A stretch of DNA of 64,000 nt from P52-10 sp041397365. Its GTDB lineage: Bacteria; Pseudomonadota; Alphaproteobacteria; Rhizobiales; Xanthobacteraceae. Below the pieces are notes generated by a model that saw only the letters and a list, made by a program, of their open reading frames with translations, did not search any database and was not told the origin of the DNA. Positions 25,280 to 35,506 of this stretch are shown here, piece by piece; the first letter of the stretch is position 1; every line of letters begins with the position of its first letter. Made by a program: the position numbers and the translations under genes. Where the stretch lies: positions 248,001 through 312,000 of the forward strand of contig JAWKWT010000001.1 in the NCBI GenBank assembly GCA_041397365.1, read 5' to 3'.

Positions 25280-25846
25280 TCAGCGGCAGTCCTGCGCCAC
25301 GCGATCGAGCGCCTGCGACAACCCCTTCAGCGAGTAGACATCGGTGGTGTCCGTGCCGCGCGAAGATGTTCCGCGAATGGTCATGTCCGCGCCCCTGCGC
25401 AGCGCCTCGACCATCTTGTCCTCCTCGGCCGCGTTCTTGATCCAGAGGCCGTCGCCTTGCGTGTACATCGCGTATTTGTTGCCGCCGACTTCAATCGCGC
25501 CTTCGGAACCCGGCTTCAGCGGATAGCCGATCATGACCGAGACTTCGTTGCTCACCTTCTCCTGCGGCCGCGTGGAGATGAAGGCATAGGCCGGATCGCG
25601 TGGGCGATTCGGCGGATCGGTCTTCATCGAGGTCGGCTTGGCGAGCGCAAAACAGACTTTCCGGCCTCCGGGAACCGCGACATACGCGCCCCAGACGCCG
25701 TATTGGCCGCTCAGCGTCGGCGCAGCGCCGCCGGCCGGGCCCCGCGCGCCTTGCGCATGCGCGGAACGCGATTCCCCGCACGCAACGATTGCGACGACAC
25801 ATGCCACGGTCAAAACGGCACTTCCTCGATGCAAAGACATCCCCAC
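25280..25846 (-). CDS. Invasion-associated locus B (IalB) family exported protein
   Basis: This 188-residue protein has a signal peptide (VLTVACVVAIVACGES, cleavage near AHA-QG) and the IalB fold markers YGVWGAYVA, KVCFALAKPTSMKTDPP, AYAFISTRP, SVMIGYPLKPGS and DGLWIKNAAEEDKMVEALR. The family was named from Bartonella invasion but is common in free-living alphaproteobacteria, where the role is unclear. The protein is probably periplasmic. A Cys in FALAK-adjacent KVCFA pairs plausibly with the C-terminal QDCR. Confidence 0.88.
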   Translation of the reverse strand: MGMSLHRGSAVLTVACVVAIVACGESRSAHAQGARGPAGGAAPTLSGQYGVWGAYVAVPGGRKVCFALAKPTSMKTDPPNRPRDPAYAFISTRPQEKVSNEVSVMIGYPLKPGSEGAIEVGGNKYAMYTQGDGLWIKNAAEEDKMVEALRRGADMTIRGTSSRGTDTTDVYSLKGLSQALDRVAQDCR

Positions 25847-26023
25847 ACACCTCGTCTCTGTTCGGGATCAGGAAAGAACGCCGGGGAATCCCGGCCTCCC
25901 GACTGGAATAGACGGGAACGGCGAAATTGTGAAGGCGAGCGGTCCGGCCGGATAGAGATTGTCGAACTTCCGCAAATCCGCCAGAAGGAGCCTCGAAACA
26001 TCTTTCCCACATCGCGAGGGCTC

Positions 26024-26998
26024 ATGAAAGCGATCATCTGTACGCAATGGTGCGAACCGTCCGATCTCGTTTACGGCGATCTGCCCGATCCCGTCGCCGC
26101 CGACGACGAGGTGGTGATCGCCGTCAAGGCGGCGGCGCTGAACTTCTTCGACATCCTGATGGTGCAGGGGAAATATCAGACCAAGCCGCCGTTTCCGTTT
26201 TCCCCCGCCGCCGAGATCGCCGGCGTGATCGAGAGCGTCGGCAAGGGCGTGACCAATCTGAAGGTCGGCGACCGCGTCATCTCCTCGATCGGCTTCAACG
26301 GCGCGCGCGAGAAGGCCGTCGCCAAGGCGGCGCTCACCGTCAGGATTCCCGACTCGCTCGACTACGACCGCGCGGCCGGACTGGTGCTGATCTATTCGAC
26401 CGCGCTGCATGCGCTCGAAGACCGCGCCAGCCCGAAGCCGGGCGAAACGCTGGTGGTGCTGGGCGCCGCCGGCGGCACCGGCCTCGCCGCGATCGAGATC
26501 GGCAAGCTGCTCGGCCTCAAGGTCATCGCCTGCGCCTCGTCGGACGAGAAGCTGGAGTTCTGCAAGCGCTACGGCGCGGACATCCTGTTCAACTACGCCA
26601 AGGAAGACCTGAAAGAGGGCCTGAAGAAGATCGGCGACGCCAAGGGCATCGACATCGTGTTCGATCCGGTCGGCGGCGATTTCACCGAGGCCGCGCTGCG
26701 CTCGCTCGGCTGGGAGGGGCGGCTTCTGGTGATCGGCTTCGCCTCAGGCCCGATTCCGCGCATTCCGCTGAACCTGCCGCTGCTGAAGAGCTGCGACATC
26801 CGCGGCGTGTTCTGGGGCGGATTCGCCAAGGCGTTCCCGGAAAAGAGCTACCGCAACATGGAGCGGATCGTGCAGTGGGCGGCGGAAGGTAAGCTGTCGT
26901 CGCATGTGCATGCAACCTTCCCGCTGGAGAAAGCCGCCGACGCCATGGCGGTGCTGTCGAGCCGCCAGGCGATGGGCAAGGTCATCCTGCATCCCTGA
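26024..26998 (+). CDS. NADPH:quinone oxidoreductase-like MDR family protein
   Basis: This 324-residue cytosolic protein belongs to the zinc-free quinone oxidoreductase branch of the medium-chain dehydrogenases. KAAALNFFDILMVQGKYQ and FPFSPAAEIAGVIESVG form the GroES-like domain. TLVVLGAAGGTGLAAIEIGK is the NADPH-binding Rossmann motif. No structural or catalytic zinc cysteines are present. The start MKAIICTQW at 26024 follows CGAGGG. The longer open frame upstream is non-coding. The substrate is probably a quinone or enone. Confidence 0.9.
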   Translation: MKAIICTQWCEPSDLVYGDLPDPVAADDEVVIAVKAAALNFFDILMVQGKYQTKPPFPFSPAAEIAGVIESVGKGVTNLKVGDRVISSIGFNGAREKAVAKAALTVRIPDSLDYDRAAGLVLIYSTALHALEDRASPKPGETLVVLGAAGGTGLAAIEIGKLLGLKVIACASSDEKLEFCKRYGADILFNYAKEDLKEGLKKIGDAKGIDIVFDPVGGDFTEAALRSLGWEGRLLVIGFASGPIPRIPLNLPLLKSCDIRGVFWGGFAKAFPEKSYRNMERIVQWAAEGKLSSHVHATFPLEKAADAMAVLSSRQAMGKVILHP

Positions 26999-27013
26999 GC
27001 GGCGCGACTTGCA

Positions 27014-27412
27014 TCAAGCAGCGGCATCGTCGATCTCGGTGCCGCGCGCAAGCGTCGCACGCGCGGCCTCGCGATGGTCGGGGCGGATATTGGCCGCGAC
27101 CATCCGCAGCGCCGCCACCAGCACCGCCGCATCGTCGGTGAAGCCGAGCACCGGCAAAAGGTCCGGCATGAAGTCGAGCGGCAGCACGAAATAGGCCAGC
27201 GCGCCGAGCAGCGACAATTGCACATGCCGCGGCGTCTCGCGGTCGAACGCGCAGTAATAGGCCGCGAGCAGATCCTCCGCGAATGGCAGCCGCGCGGCGA
27301 TGCGCTTGAACTTGGCCTTGAACCGCTTGCGCAGACCCTCGCGATCCTGCGCGAGTTTGCGCGCGGGCTCGAAGTCCTCGGCGGTGAAACCGTCCATGCG
27401 TTCAGTGGTCAT
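27014..27412 (-). CDS. YkvA/DUF1232 family protein
   Basis: This 132-residue protein from the ATG at 27412 (MTTERMDGFTAEDFE) has the DUF1232 core: LLAAYYCAFD, ALAYFVLPLDFMPDLLPVLGFTDDAAVLVAAL. The hydrophobic stretch with PLDFMPD is the family signature and probably inserts in or lies along the membrane. Function is unknown across the family. A longer frame starting at 27478 adds a very basic 22-residue leader with poor support. The gene converges on the quinone oxidoreductase, 15 bp away. Confidence 0.85.
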   Translation of the reverse strand: MTTERMDGFTAEDFEPARKLAQDREGLRKRFKAKFKRIAARLPFAEDLLAAYYCAFDRETPRHVQLSLLGALAYFVLPLDFMPDLLPVLGFTDDAAVLVAALRMVAANIRPDHREAARATLARGTEIDDAAA

Positions 27413-27497
27413 GCGTTCTGCCCTCCGAACGACGCGAGCAAGAGGCCGTCGCGTCCGGTCAAAATTTGGTGACTGCAAGACGCCAGCGCAAGCGGTC

Positions 27498-27791
27498 TCA
27501 ATCGCGGTCGAAGCGGTCCATAGCTTCCGCGAGCGCGATGTCCTTGTCCGTCACGCCGCCCGAATCATGGGTCGAGAGCACAACCTCGACGGTCTTGTAG
27601 ACATTGCGCCATTCGGGATGGTGATCGTGCTTTTCGGCGACGATCGCGACCCGGCTCATGAAGCCGAAGGCCTCAACGAAATCCTTGAAAACAAACGTCT
27701 TTGTGATCGCGTCGCGACCTGGAACCTCGCGCCATGAGGGCAGCTTCGCGAGCGCCGCCGCCCGCGCCTCGCCGGTCAGTTTCGAAGCCAT
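27498..27791 (-). CDS. phhB: Pterin-4a-carbinolamine dehydratase
   Basis: This 97-residue enzyme dehydrates 4a-hydroxytetrahydrobiopterin and so recycles the cofactor of aromatic amino acid hydroxylases. KTFVFKDFVEAFGFMSRVA and AEKHDHHPEWRNVYKTVEV contain the catalytic histidines (HDHHPEW). THDSGGVTDKDIALA completes the family. The ATG at 27791 lies 5 bp after AGGAGG. A GTG two codons earlier is less likely. No phenylalanine hydroxylase is adjacent. Confidence 0.93.
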   Translation of the reverse strand: MASKLTGEARAAALAKLPSWREVPGRDAITKTFVFKDFVEAFGFMSRVAIVAEKHDHHPEWRNVYKTVEVVLSTHDSGGVTDKDIALAEAMDRFDRD

Positions 27792-27966
27792 CGCCACCTC
27801 CTTTGCGCCTTACAATTACCACACCGGACGGGACTATCGGAGTGGCCAGCCGCCGCCAGCCTGTTCCGTCGCTCGCAGCCTTTGCGGTCGCCGTTCCCGT
27901 TCGGAATCGGAACTGCGGCACGGCGGGAAAGTTGCTATCGTTCCTTCCGGCAATCCGTTGTTCGAG

Positions 27967-29430
27967 GTGGCTCCCCTGAACCTGCGACAGCTTTTCACCC
28001 GGTCGGCGGCGCAGGACCCCGCTTTGGCGTATGAGCCGCCGGTGCGCCGCCGCCGCACCCGTCCGATGACAGTGCTTTCGGTGGTCGCAGCCCTGATCGC
28101 GATCGCGACGGCGGTTGCCGCCAGCGTCTATTACTACAATCGCCCCGTCACCTTGCGCATCGCCGTCGGCCCGACGAACAGCGACGACGCCAGGGTGGCG
28201 CAGGCGATCGGCCGCGTGTTCGATCCGCAAGGCGCCGGGCGCGAGCGAAGCTCCATCAAGTTGCGGATCATCCCGACCGAAGGCTCGGTGCAGAGCGCCG
28301 TCAGCATGGATGCCGGGATCGCCGACCTCGCGGTGATTCGCGGCGACCAGACGGTGCCGAAGGACGCGCAGGCGGTCGCGGTCATGCGCAAGAATGTGGT
28401 CGCGATCTGGACACCCTCGACTCCCGTGAAAAACGCGAGCGGCGCGACGGTCGCCTCGCACATCGGAGCCATCGAGGACCTGGCCGGAAAGCGGGTCGGC
28501 GTGATCGGCCGCGGCCAGTCCAACGTCAATCTGCTGCGCACGATCTTGCAGCAATACGGCGTCGCCGACGACGCGGTGACCATCGTCCAGTTGCCGCCCT
28601 CGGCGGTCTATGAGGCGGTCAGAAACGCCAGGGCCGACGCCTATATGGCGGTCGGCCCGGTCAACAGCCAGATCACGGCCGATGCGGTGGCCGCGGCCTC
28701 GCGCGACGGCCAGATGCCGAATTTCCTGTCGATCGAACTGGCCGATTCGATCGCCAGCCGGTTCGCCGCCTATGACGCCGCCGAAATCGCGCCCGGCTCC
28801 TTCGGCAGCGCCCCGGCGCGGCCGCAGGACACGATCAAGACGATCAGCTTCGACCACTACATCGTCGCGAAAAAGAGCATCTCCGACAGCACGATCACCG
28901 CCTTCACCCGCCAGCTTTTCACCCTGCGGCAGGCGTTGATCGCCGAAACCGGCGCCGCCTCCCGGATCGAGGTTCCCGACACCGACAAGGACGCGGTGAT
29001 CCCCGTCCATCCCGGCGCGGAAGCCTATATCGACGGCGAGGAGCGGACCTTCATGGACCGCTACAGCGACCTGATCTGGTGGTCCATTCTCGGAACCTCG
29101 CTGCTCGGCTCGCTGAGCGCATGGTTCGCGAGCTATCTCAAGCGCGACGAGCGCACCGCCAGCGTCTCGCTGCGCGCCCGCCTGCTGGAGATGCTGAGCG
29201 AGGCGCGGCGGGCCGAATCGCACGAAAGCCTCGACGCGATGCAGGCGGAAGCCGACGAAATCCTGCGCAATACGCTCGACTGCTATGAGGACGGCACCAT
29301 CGAAACCGGGGCGCTGACCGCGTTCCAGATCGCGCTTGAGCAGTTCCATAACGCCGTCGCCGACCGGCGGCTGGTGCTGCCCGATCCGGCCATCGCGCAG
29401 GTGCGCCCGACCCGGCCGGCGGTCGCCTGA
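27967..29430 (+). CDS. TAXI-family (TRAP transporter) periplasmic solute-binding protein with two membrane anchors
   Basis: The start is uncertain; a GTG at 27967 gives 487 residues. An N-terminal membrane segment (VLSVVAALIAIATAVAASVYY) leads into a TAXI-type periplasmic binding domain: LRIAVGPTNSDDARVAQAI, SVQSAVSMDAGIADLAVIRG, LAGKRVGVIGRGQSNVNLL, VYEAVRNARADAYMAVGP. A second span (LIWWSILGTSLLGSLSAW) is followed by a cytoplasmic tail of about 110 residues with RLLEMLSEARRAESHESL and DCYEDGTIETG. No DctM/DctQ-like subunits are adjacent. The two-span design suggests a sensor-like use of the binding fold, which is inference. Confidence 0.8.
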   Translation: MAPLNLRQLFTRSAAQDPALAYEPPVRRRRTRPMTVLSVVAALIAIATAVAASVYYYNRPVTLRIAVGPTNSDDARVAQAIGRVFDPQGAGRERSSIKLRIIPTEGSVQSAVSMDAGIADLAVIRGDQTVPKDAQAVAVMRKNVVAIWTPSTPVKNASGATVASHIGAIEDLAGKRVGVIGRGQSNVNLLRTILQQYGVADDAVTIVQLPPSAVYEAVRNARADAYMAVGPVNSQITADAVAAASRDGQMPNFLSIELADSIASRFAAYDAAEIAPGSFGSAPARPQDTIKTISFDHYIVAKKSISDSTITAFTRQLFTLRQALIAETGAASRIEVPDTDKDAVIPVHPGAEAYIDGEERTFMDRYSDLIWWSILGTSLLGSLSAWFASYLKRDERTASVSLRARLLEMLSEARRAESHESLDAMQAEADEILRNTLDCYEDGTIETGALTAFQIALEQFHNAVADRRLVLPDPAIAQVRPTRPAVA

Positions 29431-29443
29431 CCGGCCAGTTCGC

Positions 29444-29487
29444 GCATGATCTTTCCGAAAACCGGTTCCCACTTTTCGGGATCATGC
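29444..29487. repeat. Dispersed palindromic repeat, copy 5
   Basis: GCATGATCTTTCCGAAAACC, GGTTCCCACTTTTCGGG, ATCATGC. It is in the opposite orientation to copies 1, 3 and 4 and lies between the TAXI gene and typA. Confidence 0.9.
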
Positions 29488-29526
29488 GGTAGCCCGAAAT
29501 TCGCGCAATCGGCCCCGTCAAAACCG

Positions 29527-29554
29527 TTGTTTTTCGACGATTTCTGATTATATT
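29527..29554 (+). promoter_or_regulatory. Candidate sigma-70-type promoter for typA
   Basis: TTGTTT and TATATT are separated by 16 bp in a locally AT-rich stretch, about 87 bp before the typA ATG. The -35 match is partial, so this is only a plausible site. Confidence 0.3.
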
Positions 29555-29640
29555 GCGCCGCAACGAGCGTCCCGTCCGCCCGGCCCCATGGCCGGGCTCC
29601 GTGTTTGCGGACCGCCCCACTCCGAACTTTCGGTAGACCC

Positions 29641-31464
<1,824 letters not shown>

Positions 31465-31467
31465 AGG

Positions 31468-31584
31468 GGCGAGTGGCGAATAGCGAATGGAAGAAGGGGC
31501 TTTGCGGCCCCTTTTTTGTTGGCAGCGCTTCCCTTATCTTTTCTTCTACTCGCTATTCGCCACTCCCTACTCGCCATTCGCCCC
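31468..31584. repeat. Short inverted repeats of TTCGCC/ACTCGC units around a terminator
   Basis: Between typA and the amine oxidase, GCGAGTGGCGAATAGCGAAT at about 31470 is mirrored by ACTCGCTATTCGCCACTCCC and TACTCGCCATTCGCC at 31547-31581. The units ACTCGC, TATTCGCC and CATTCGCC recur, giving simple-repeat texture and a potential long stem enclosing the terminator. Confidence 0.6.
31494..31517 (+). terminator. Intrinsic terminator after typA
   Basis: The stem AAGGGGC/GCCCCTT has a six-base loop (TTTGCG) and is followed by TTTT. It lies 30 bp after the typA stop. Confidence 0.85.
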
Positions 31585-32817
31585 ATGACGCTCCCCTCTT
31601 CCATCGACGTGGCCATCATCGGCGCAGGTGCGGCCGGCATCGGCGCGGCGCGCGCGCTGGAGGGACGCGGCCTGAACGTACTCATTCTGGAGGCGCGCGA
31701 CCGGCTCGGCGGACGCGCTTTCACGCGATCGCTCGCAAACGGCATCGTCTTCGATGTCGGCTGCGGCTGGCTGCATTCGGCCGACCGCAACAAATTCACG
31801 ACCATCGCCGAACGTCTCGGTTTCGACATCGACCGGGGCCGCCCGCATTGGAGCGATCAGGCGTTCAATATCGGCTTCCCGCAAGCCGAGCGCGCACAGT
31901 ATCTCGCCGAGATGGAGGCTTTCTACGCCCGCTGCGAGCAGGCGGCGGAGCAGGATGAAGATCGGCCGGCGAGCGATTTTCTTGATCCCGGCAATCGCTG
32001 GAACGCGATGCTGAATTGCGTCTCGACCTACATCAACGGCGCCGAGCTCGATCGCGTGTCGATCCACGACATGGACGCCTATGAGGACACCGAGTTCAAC
32101 TGGCGCGTGAAGCGCGGTTACGGCACGCTGGTCGCCGCCTATGGCGCGCCCTGCGCGGTGGCGCTGAACACGCAGGCGACGCTGATCGATCATTCCGGTC
32201 CGCGCCTGCGGATCGAGACCAACCGCGGCACGCTGACGGCGGCGAAGGCAATCGTGACGATCCCGACCAACCTGATCGCCAACGAAACGCTGCGATTCTT
32301 TCCGGCGCTTCCGGAGAAGGTGAACGCCGCCGCCGGCCTGCCGCTCGGCCTCGCCGACAAGGTGATGCTGGCGCTCGATGATGACGGCGAGGCGCTGCCG
32401 CGCGACGGCCATCTGCGCGGCTCGACGACCAGGGTCGGTACCGGCAGCTATCATCTGCGGCCGCAAGGGTTCGCCAGCATCGAGGGCTATTTCGGCGGAC
32501 ATTTTGCGCGCGAACTGGAAAACGCCGGCGACGGCGCGATGGCCGCGCTGGCGATCGACGAGATCGTCGCGCTGCTCGGCTCCGGCTATCGCAAGAAACT
32601 GCGGCCGCTGGCATGGTCGCGCTGGGCGCATGATCCGTTCGCGACCGGCTCCTATTCGCACGCGCTGCCGGGCCACGCGGACGACCGCGCTACGCTTGCC
32701 GCGCCGGTGAACGGCCGCATCTTCTTCGCTGGCGAGGCGACCTCGCCGAATTTCTTCTCCACCTGCCACGGCGCGCTCGAAAGCGGCGAGCGCGCGGCGG
32801 GTGAGGTTAAAGGCTAA
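31585..32817 (+). CDS. Flavin-containing amine oxidase family protein
   Basis: This 410-residue FAD enzyme opens with the Rossmann motif VAIIGAGAAGIGAARALEG, then LILEARDRLGGRAFT and GCGWLHSADRN, which match the monoamine/polyamine oxidase group. YGTLVAAY and the C-terminal FAD-binding GRIFFAGEATSPNFFSTCHG are typical. It probably oxidises an amine with release of H2O2 and ammonia, or acts on a related substrate. The ATG at 31585 gives MTLPSSIDVAIIGAG. It is converging and unlinked to obvious amine-uptake genes. Confidence 0.88.
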   Translation: MTLPSSIDVAIIGAGAAGIGAARALEGRGLNVLILEARDRLGGRAFTRSLANGIVFDVGCGWLHSADRNKFTTIAERLGFDIDRGRPHWSDQAFNIGFPQAERAQYLAEMEAFYARCEQAAEQDEDRPASDFLDPGNRWNAMLNCVSTYINGAELDRVSIHDMDAYEDTEFNWRVKRGYGTLVAAYGAPCAVALNTQATLIDHSGPRLRIETNRGTLTAAKAIVTIPTNLIANETLRFFPALPEKVNAAAGLPLGLADKVMLALDDDGEALPRDGHLRGSTTRVGTGSYHLRPQGFASIEGYFGGHFARELENAGDGAMAALAIDEIVALLGSGYRKKLRPLAWSRWAHDPFATGSYSHALPGHADDRATLAAPVNGRIFFAGEATSPNFFSTCHGALESGERAAGEVKG

Positions 32818-32847
32818 GGCAAGGTCGCCGTCCCCGCGACAGCGACC

Positions 32848-33980
32848 TCAATTCGGCCTTAGCGTCTGTCGCACGACGCTGCCGTCGGCGAGCTTGTCGA
32901 AGCCTTCGTTGAGGCCCTCGAATTTCAGGTCGCCGGCGTGGAGCTTGTCCACCGGCAGCTTGCCGGCCATGTAGAGATCGAGGAAGCGCGGGATGTCGCG
33001 CCGCGCGATGCAGCTTCCCATATAGCTGCCCTTGATGGTGCGCTCCTCCTGCACCATCGCCGCATGCGGATAGGCGATCGCGGCCTCGGGCCGCGGCAGT
33101 CCGGCGCTGATCGTGGTGCCGCCGCGCGCGGTGATCGCATAGGCGAACTCCATCGCCGGCATCGAGCCCGCCATCTCGAACGCGAAATCGACGCCGCCTT
33201 TCGTCAGGTCCCGGACCTGCGCGATGGCGTTCTTGTCGTTGGCGAGCACCGTATGCGTCGCGCCGAGCGACTTCGCCAGTTCGAGTTTCGACGGCAGCAC
33301 GTCGGCGGCGATGATCGGAAACGCGCCCGATGCCACAAGACCCATCAGCGAGTTCAGCCCGACGCCGCCGAGCCCGACCACCGCGGCGCTGCGTCCGGGC
33401 GAGACCTTCGCCGTGTTCACCACCGCGCCGACGCCGGTCATCACCGCGCAGCCGAACAGCGAGGCGACATGCAGCGGCACTCTCTTGTCGATCGCCACCA
33501 CCGCGCTCCTGATCGATCGCCGCATATTGCGCATGAGACCGACAGGCCGCTGTAGTGATGCAATTCGCTGCCGTCGTCGCAGGTCAGATGCCGCAGACCC
33601 GACGGCAGCGTGCCGTTCGCCCGCGAGGCCGAGGAGACGGTGCACAGATGCGGCCGGGCGTCGGAGCAATAGCGGCAATTGCCGCAGCTCGACACGAACG
33701 AGGTGACGACATGGTCGCCGACCTTCACGTCCTTGACGCCCGCCCCGAGTTCGACGACGACGCCAGCCCCTTCATGGCCGACCACGGTCGGCAGCTTGCG
33801 CGGCCGCACGCCCTCGATGGTGGAGAGGTCGGAGTGGCACAGGCCCGCTGCCGCCACCTGGATCAGCACCTCGCCGGGACCGGGCGCGGTCAGTTCGACC
33901 TGCTCGATCCGCATCGGCTTCGACACGGTGAACGGATGCGGCAGGCCCTGCTCGTGCAGCACGGCGGCGGTCATCTTCAT
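32848..33980 (-). CDS. Zinc-dependent alcohol dehydrogenase, broken by two frameshifts
   Basis: The N-terminal part (33980 to about 33535) starts MKMTAAVLHEQGL and has the zinc residues in GLCHSDLS, GHEGAG and the structural-zinc cysteines CGNCRYCSDARPHLC. The C-terminal part (about 33510 to 32848) reads VAIDKRVPLHVASLFGCAV and has the NAD motif AAVVGLGGVGLNSL. Between them, about 33500-33535 needs two frame changes. The middle frame reads AQYAAIDQE, as expected for the family. The fused product would be about 375 residues, like the intact relative at 35507. Read as an indel-damaged gene. Confidence 0.85.
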
Positions 33981-34242
33981 GGTGCGTCTCCCTTTCACTT
34001 TTCCGGGAGGATGACCGGGATTCCCCCTCCTGTTCAAGAGGTCATTGGTACGCCGCCGCGGTCGTACGCCATCCATCCCTGTGCAAAACAGCCGGACAGC
34101 ACGTCGCAAAACGACACGACTGTTTTCTTTCGGGACAAATCACCGCCCGTTTGCGCATGCCGGTGATGCAGAAAGTCCACATTTTAACCGTTTGTTGAGC
34201 AAGCCACTTGAAGCGGCCGACGGCTCCTGTTTTGATCCGCTC

Positions 34243-34752
34243 ATGAGCACGATCCTGATCGAAGTCCGGCAAGCCAAGGTGACCGACGCAACGGCGATTG
34301 CGGCGACGCATGACCAGGCGTGGCGCTCCGCCTATCAGGGCCTCATCCCCGGAGCCGAACTCGACAAGCTCATCAACCGGCGCGGCCCGCAATGGTGGGA
34401 CAGCGCGATCCGCAAGGGCAGCCGCGTCAGCGTTCTGGTGTTCGGCGAGCAGATCGCCGGCTACGCCAATTACGGCCGCAACCGCGCCCGCAGCCTGCAT
34501 TTCGACGGCGAGATCTACGAGCTTTATCTGCGGCCGGAATTCCAGGGGCTCGGCTTCGGCCGCCGCCTGTTCAACGCCGCCCGGCGCGACCTCGCCCAGA
34601 GCGGGCTCAAGAGCATGGTGATCTGGGCGCTGTCGGACAACGAACCGGCGGTGGATTTCTACCGCAATCTCGGCGGCCGCATGATCGCCCGCTCGTCGGA
34701 GCGGTTCGGCGCCAAGAGCCTCGACAAGGTCGCCTTCTCCTGGACGCATTGA
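34243..34752 (+). CDS. GNAT family N-acetyltransferase
   Basis: This 169-residue acetyltransferase has the GNAT fold: VRQAKVTDATAIAATHDQAW (beta1-alpha1), a central strand VLVFGEQIAGYANYG, and the acetyl-CoA pyrophosphate loop RPEFQGLGFGRRLFNAARR. IWALSDNEPAVDFYRNLGG follows in the usual C-terminal place. The substrate amine cannot be inferred. The ATG at 34243 (MSTILIEVRQ) is chosen because the upstream frame reads through non-coding sequence. Confidence 0.88.
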   Translation: MSTILIEVRQAKVTDATAIAATHDQAWRSAYQGLIPGAELDKLINRRGPQWWDSAIRKGSRVSVLVFGEQIAGYANYGRNRARSLHFDGEIYELYLRPEFQGLGFGRRLFNAARRDLAQSGLKSMVIWALSDNEPAVDFYRNLGGRMIARSSERFGAKSLDKVAFSWTH

Positions 34753-34924
34753 TTTTGGGCGCATTAGGCGCCGACGTTTGCGGCCACTGACCGTTCCCGG
34801 GCCGGTCCCGGATCAATCCTCGCACCGCCTCCGCCTCTCCACCCGTCTTGCCCTTCGACCCGAAAGGCCGCAGAAATGCCGGACCTGCCGTGTCTGTCGC
34901 ATCTCAATCAACGCCGGAGCCCGC

Positions 34925-35458
34925 ATGCGCATCGACGCCATTTCCATCGGCCCCAATCCGCCGCACGAGGTCAATGTCATCATCGAGGTGCCGGTCGGCG
35001 GCGAGCCGATCAAATACGAAATGGACAAGGCCGCCGGCACGCTGGTGGTCGACCGCTTTCTCTATACGGCGATGCGCTATCCCGGAAATTACGGCTTCAT
35101 TCCGCACACCCTGTCGGATGACGGCGATCCCTGCGACGTGCTGGTCGCCAACACCCGCGCCATCGTCCCAGGCGCGGTGATGAGCGTGCGCCCGGTCGGC
35201 GTGCTGTTCATGGAGGACGAGGCCGGCGGCGACGAGAAGATCATCGCGGTGCCCTCGCTGAAGCTGACGCAGCGCTACGCCAATGTGAAGACCCACAGCG
35301 ATCTGCCGGAGATCACGCTGCACCAGATCCAGCACTTCTTCGAGCACTACAAGGACCTTGAGCCGAACAAGTGGGTCAAGGTGCTGCGCTGGGGCGGCGT
35401 CGAGGACGCCCACCGGCTGATCCTGGAAGGCATCGACAAGGCGAAGCGGGCGAAATAG
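34925..35458 (+). CDS. ppa: Inorganic pyrophosphatase
   Basis: This family I soluble pyrophosphatase hydrolyses PPi and pulls biosynthetic reactions forward. The 177 residues match the family. Metal and substrate residues lie in EVPVGGEPIKYEMDKAAG, RYPGNYGFIPHTLSDDGDPCDVLV and the DEKIIAVP/HFFEHYKDLE blocks. The DGDPCDVLV acidic motif is the signature. The start MRIDAISIGPNPPHEV fits relatives. It is a single gene. Confidence 0.97.
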   Translation: MRIDAISIGPNPPHEVNVIIEVPVGGEPIKYEMDKAAGTLVVDRFLYTAMRYPGNYGFIPHTLSDDGDPCDVLVANTRAIVPGAVMSVRPVGVLFMEDEAGGDEKIIAVPSLKLTQRYANVKTHSDLPEITLHQIQHFFEHYKDLEPNKWVKVLRWGGVEDAHRLILEGIDKAKRAK

Positions 35459-35506
35459 GCGGCGCAATTTCCCGATGGCAGCATGACAAGCGGAGGAAGC
35501 GGAACC

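Noticed and set aside
25457..26023. Upstream extension of the quinone oxidoreductase gene (189 codons)
   Set aside because: The added residues have no family support, and the MKAIICTQW start at 26024 matches relatives and follows a purine-rich site.
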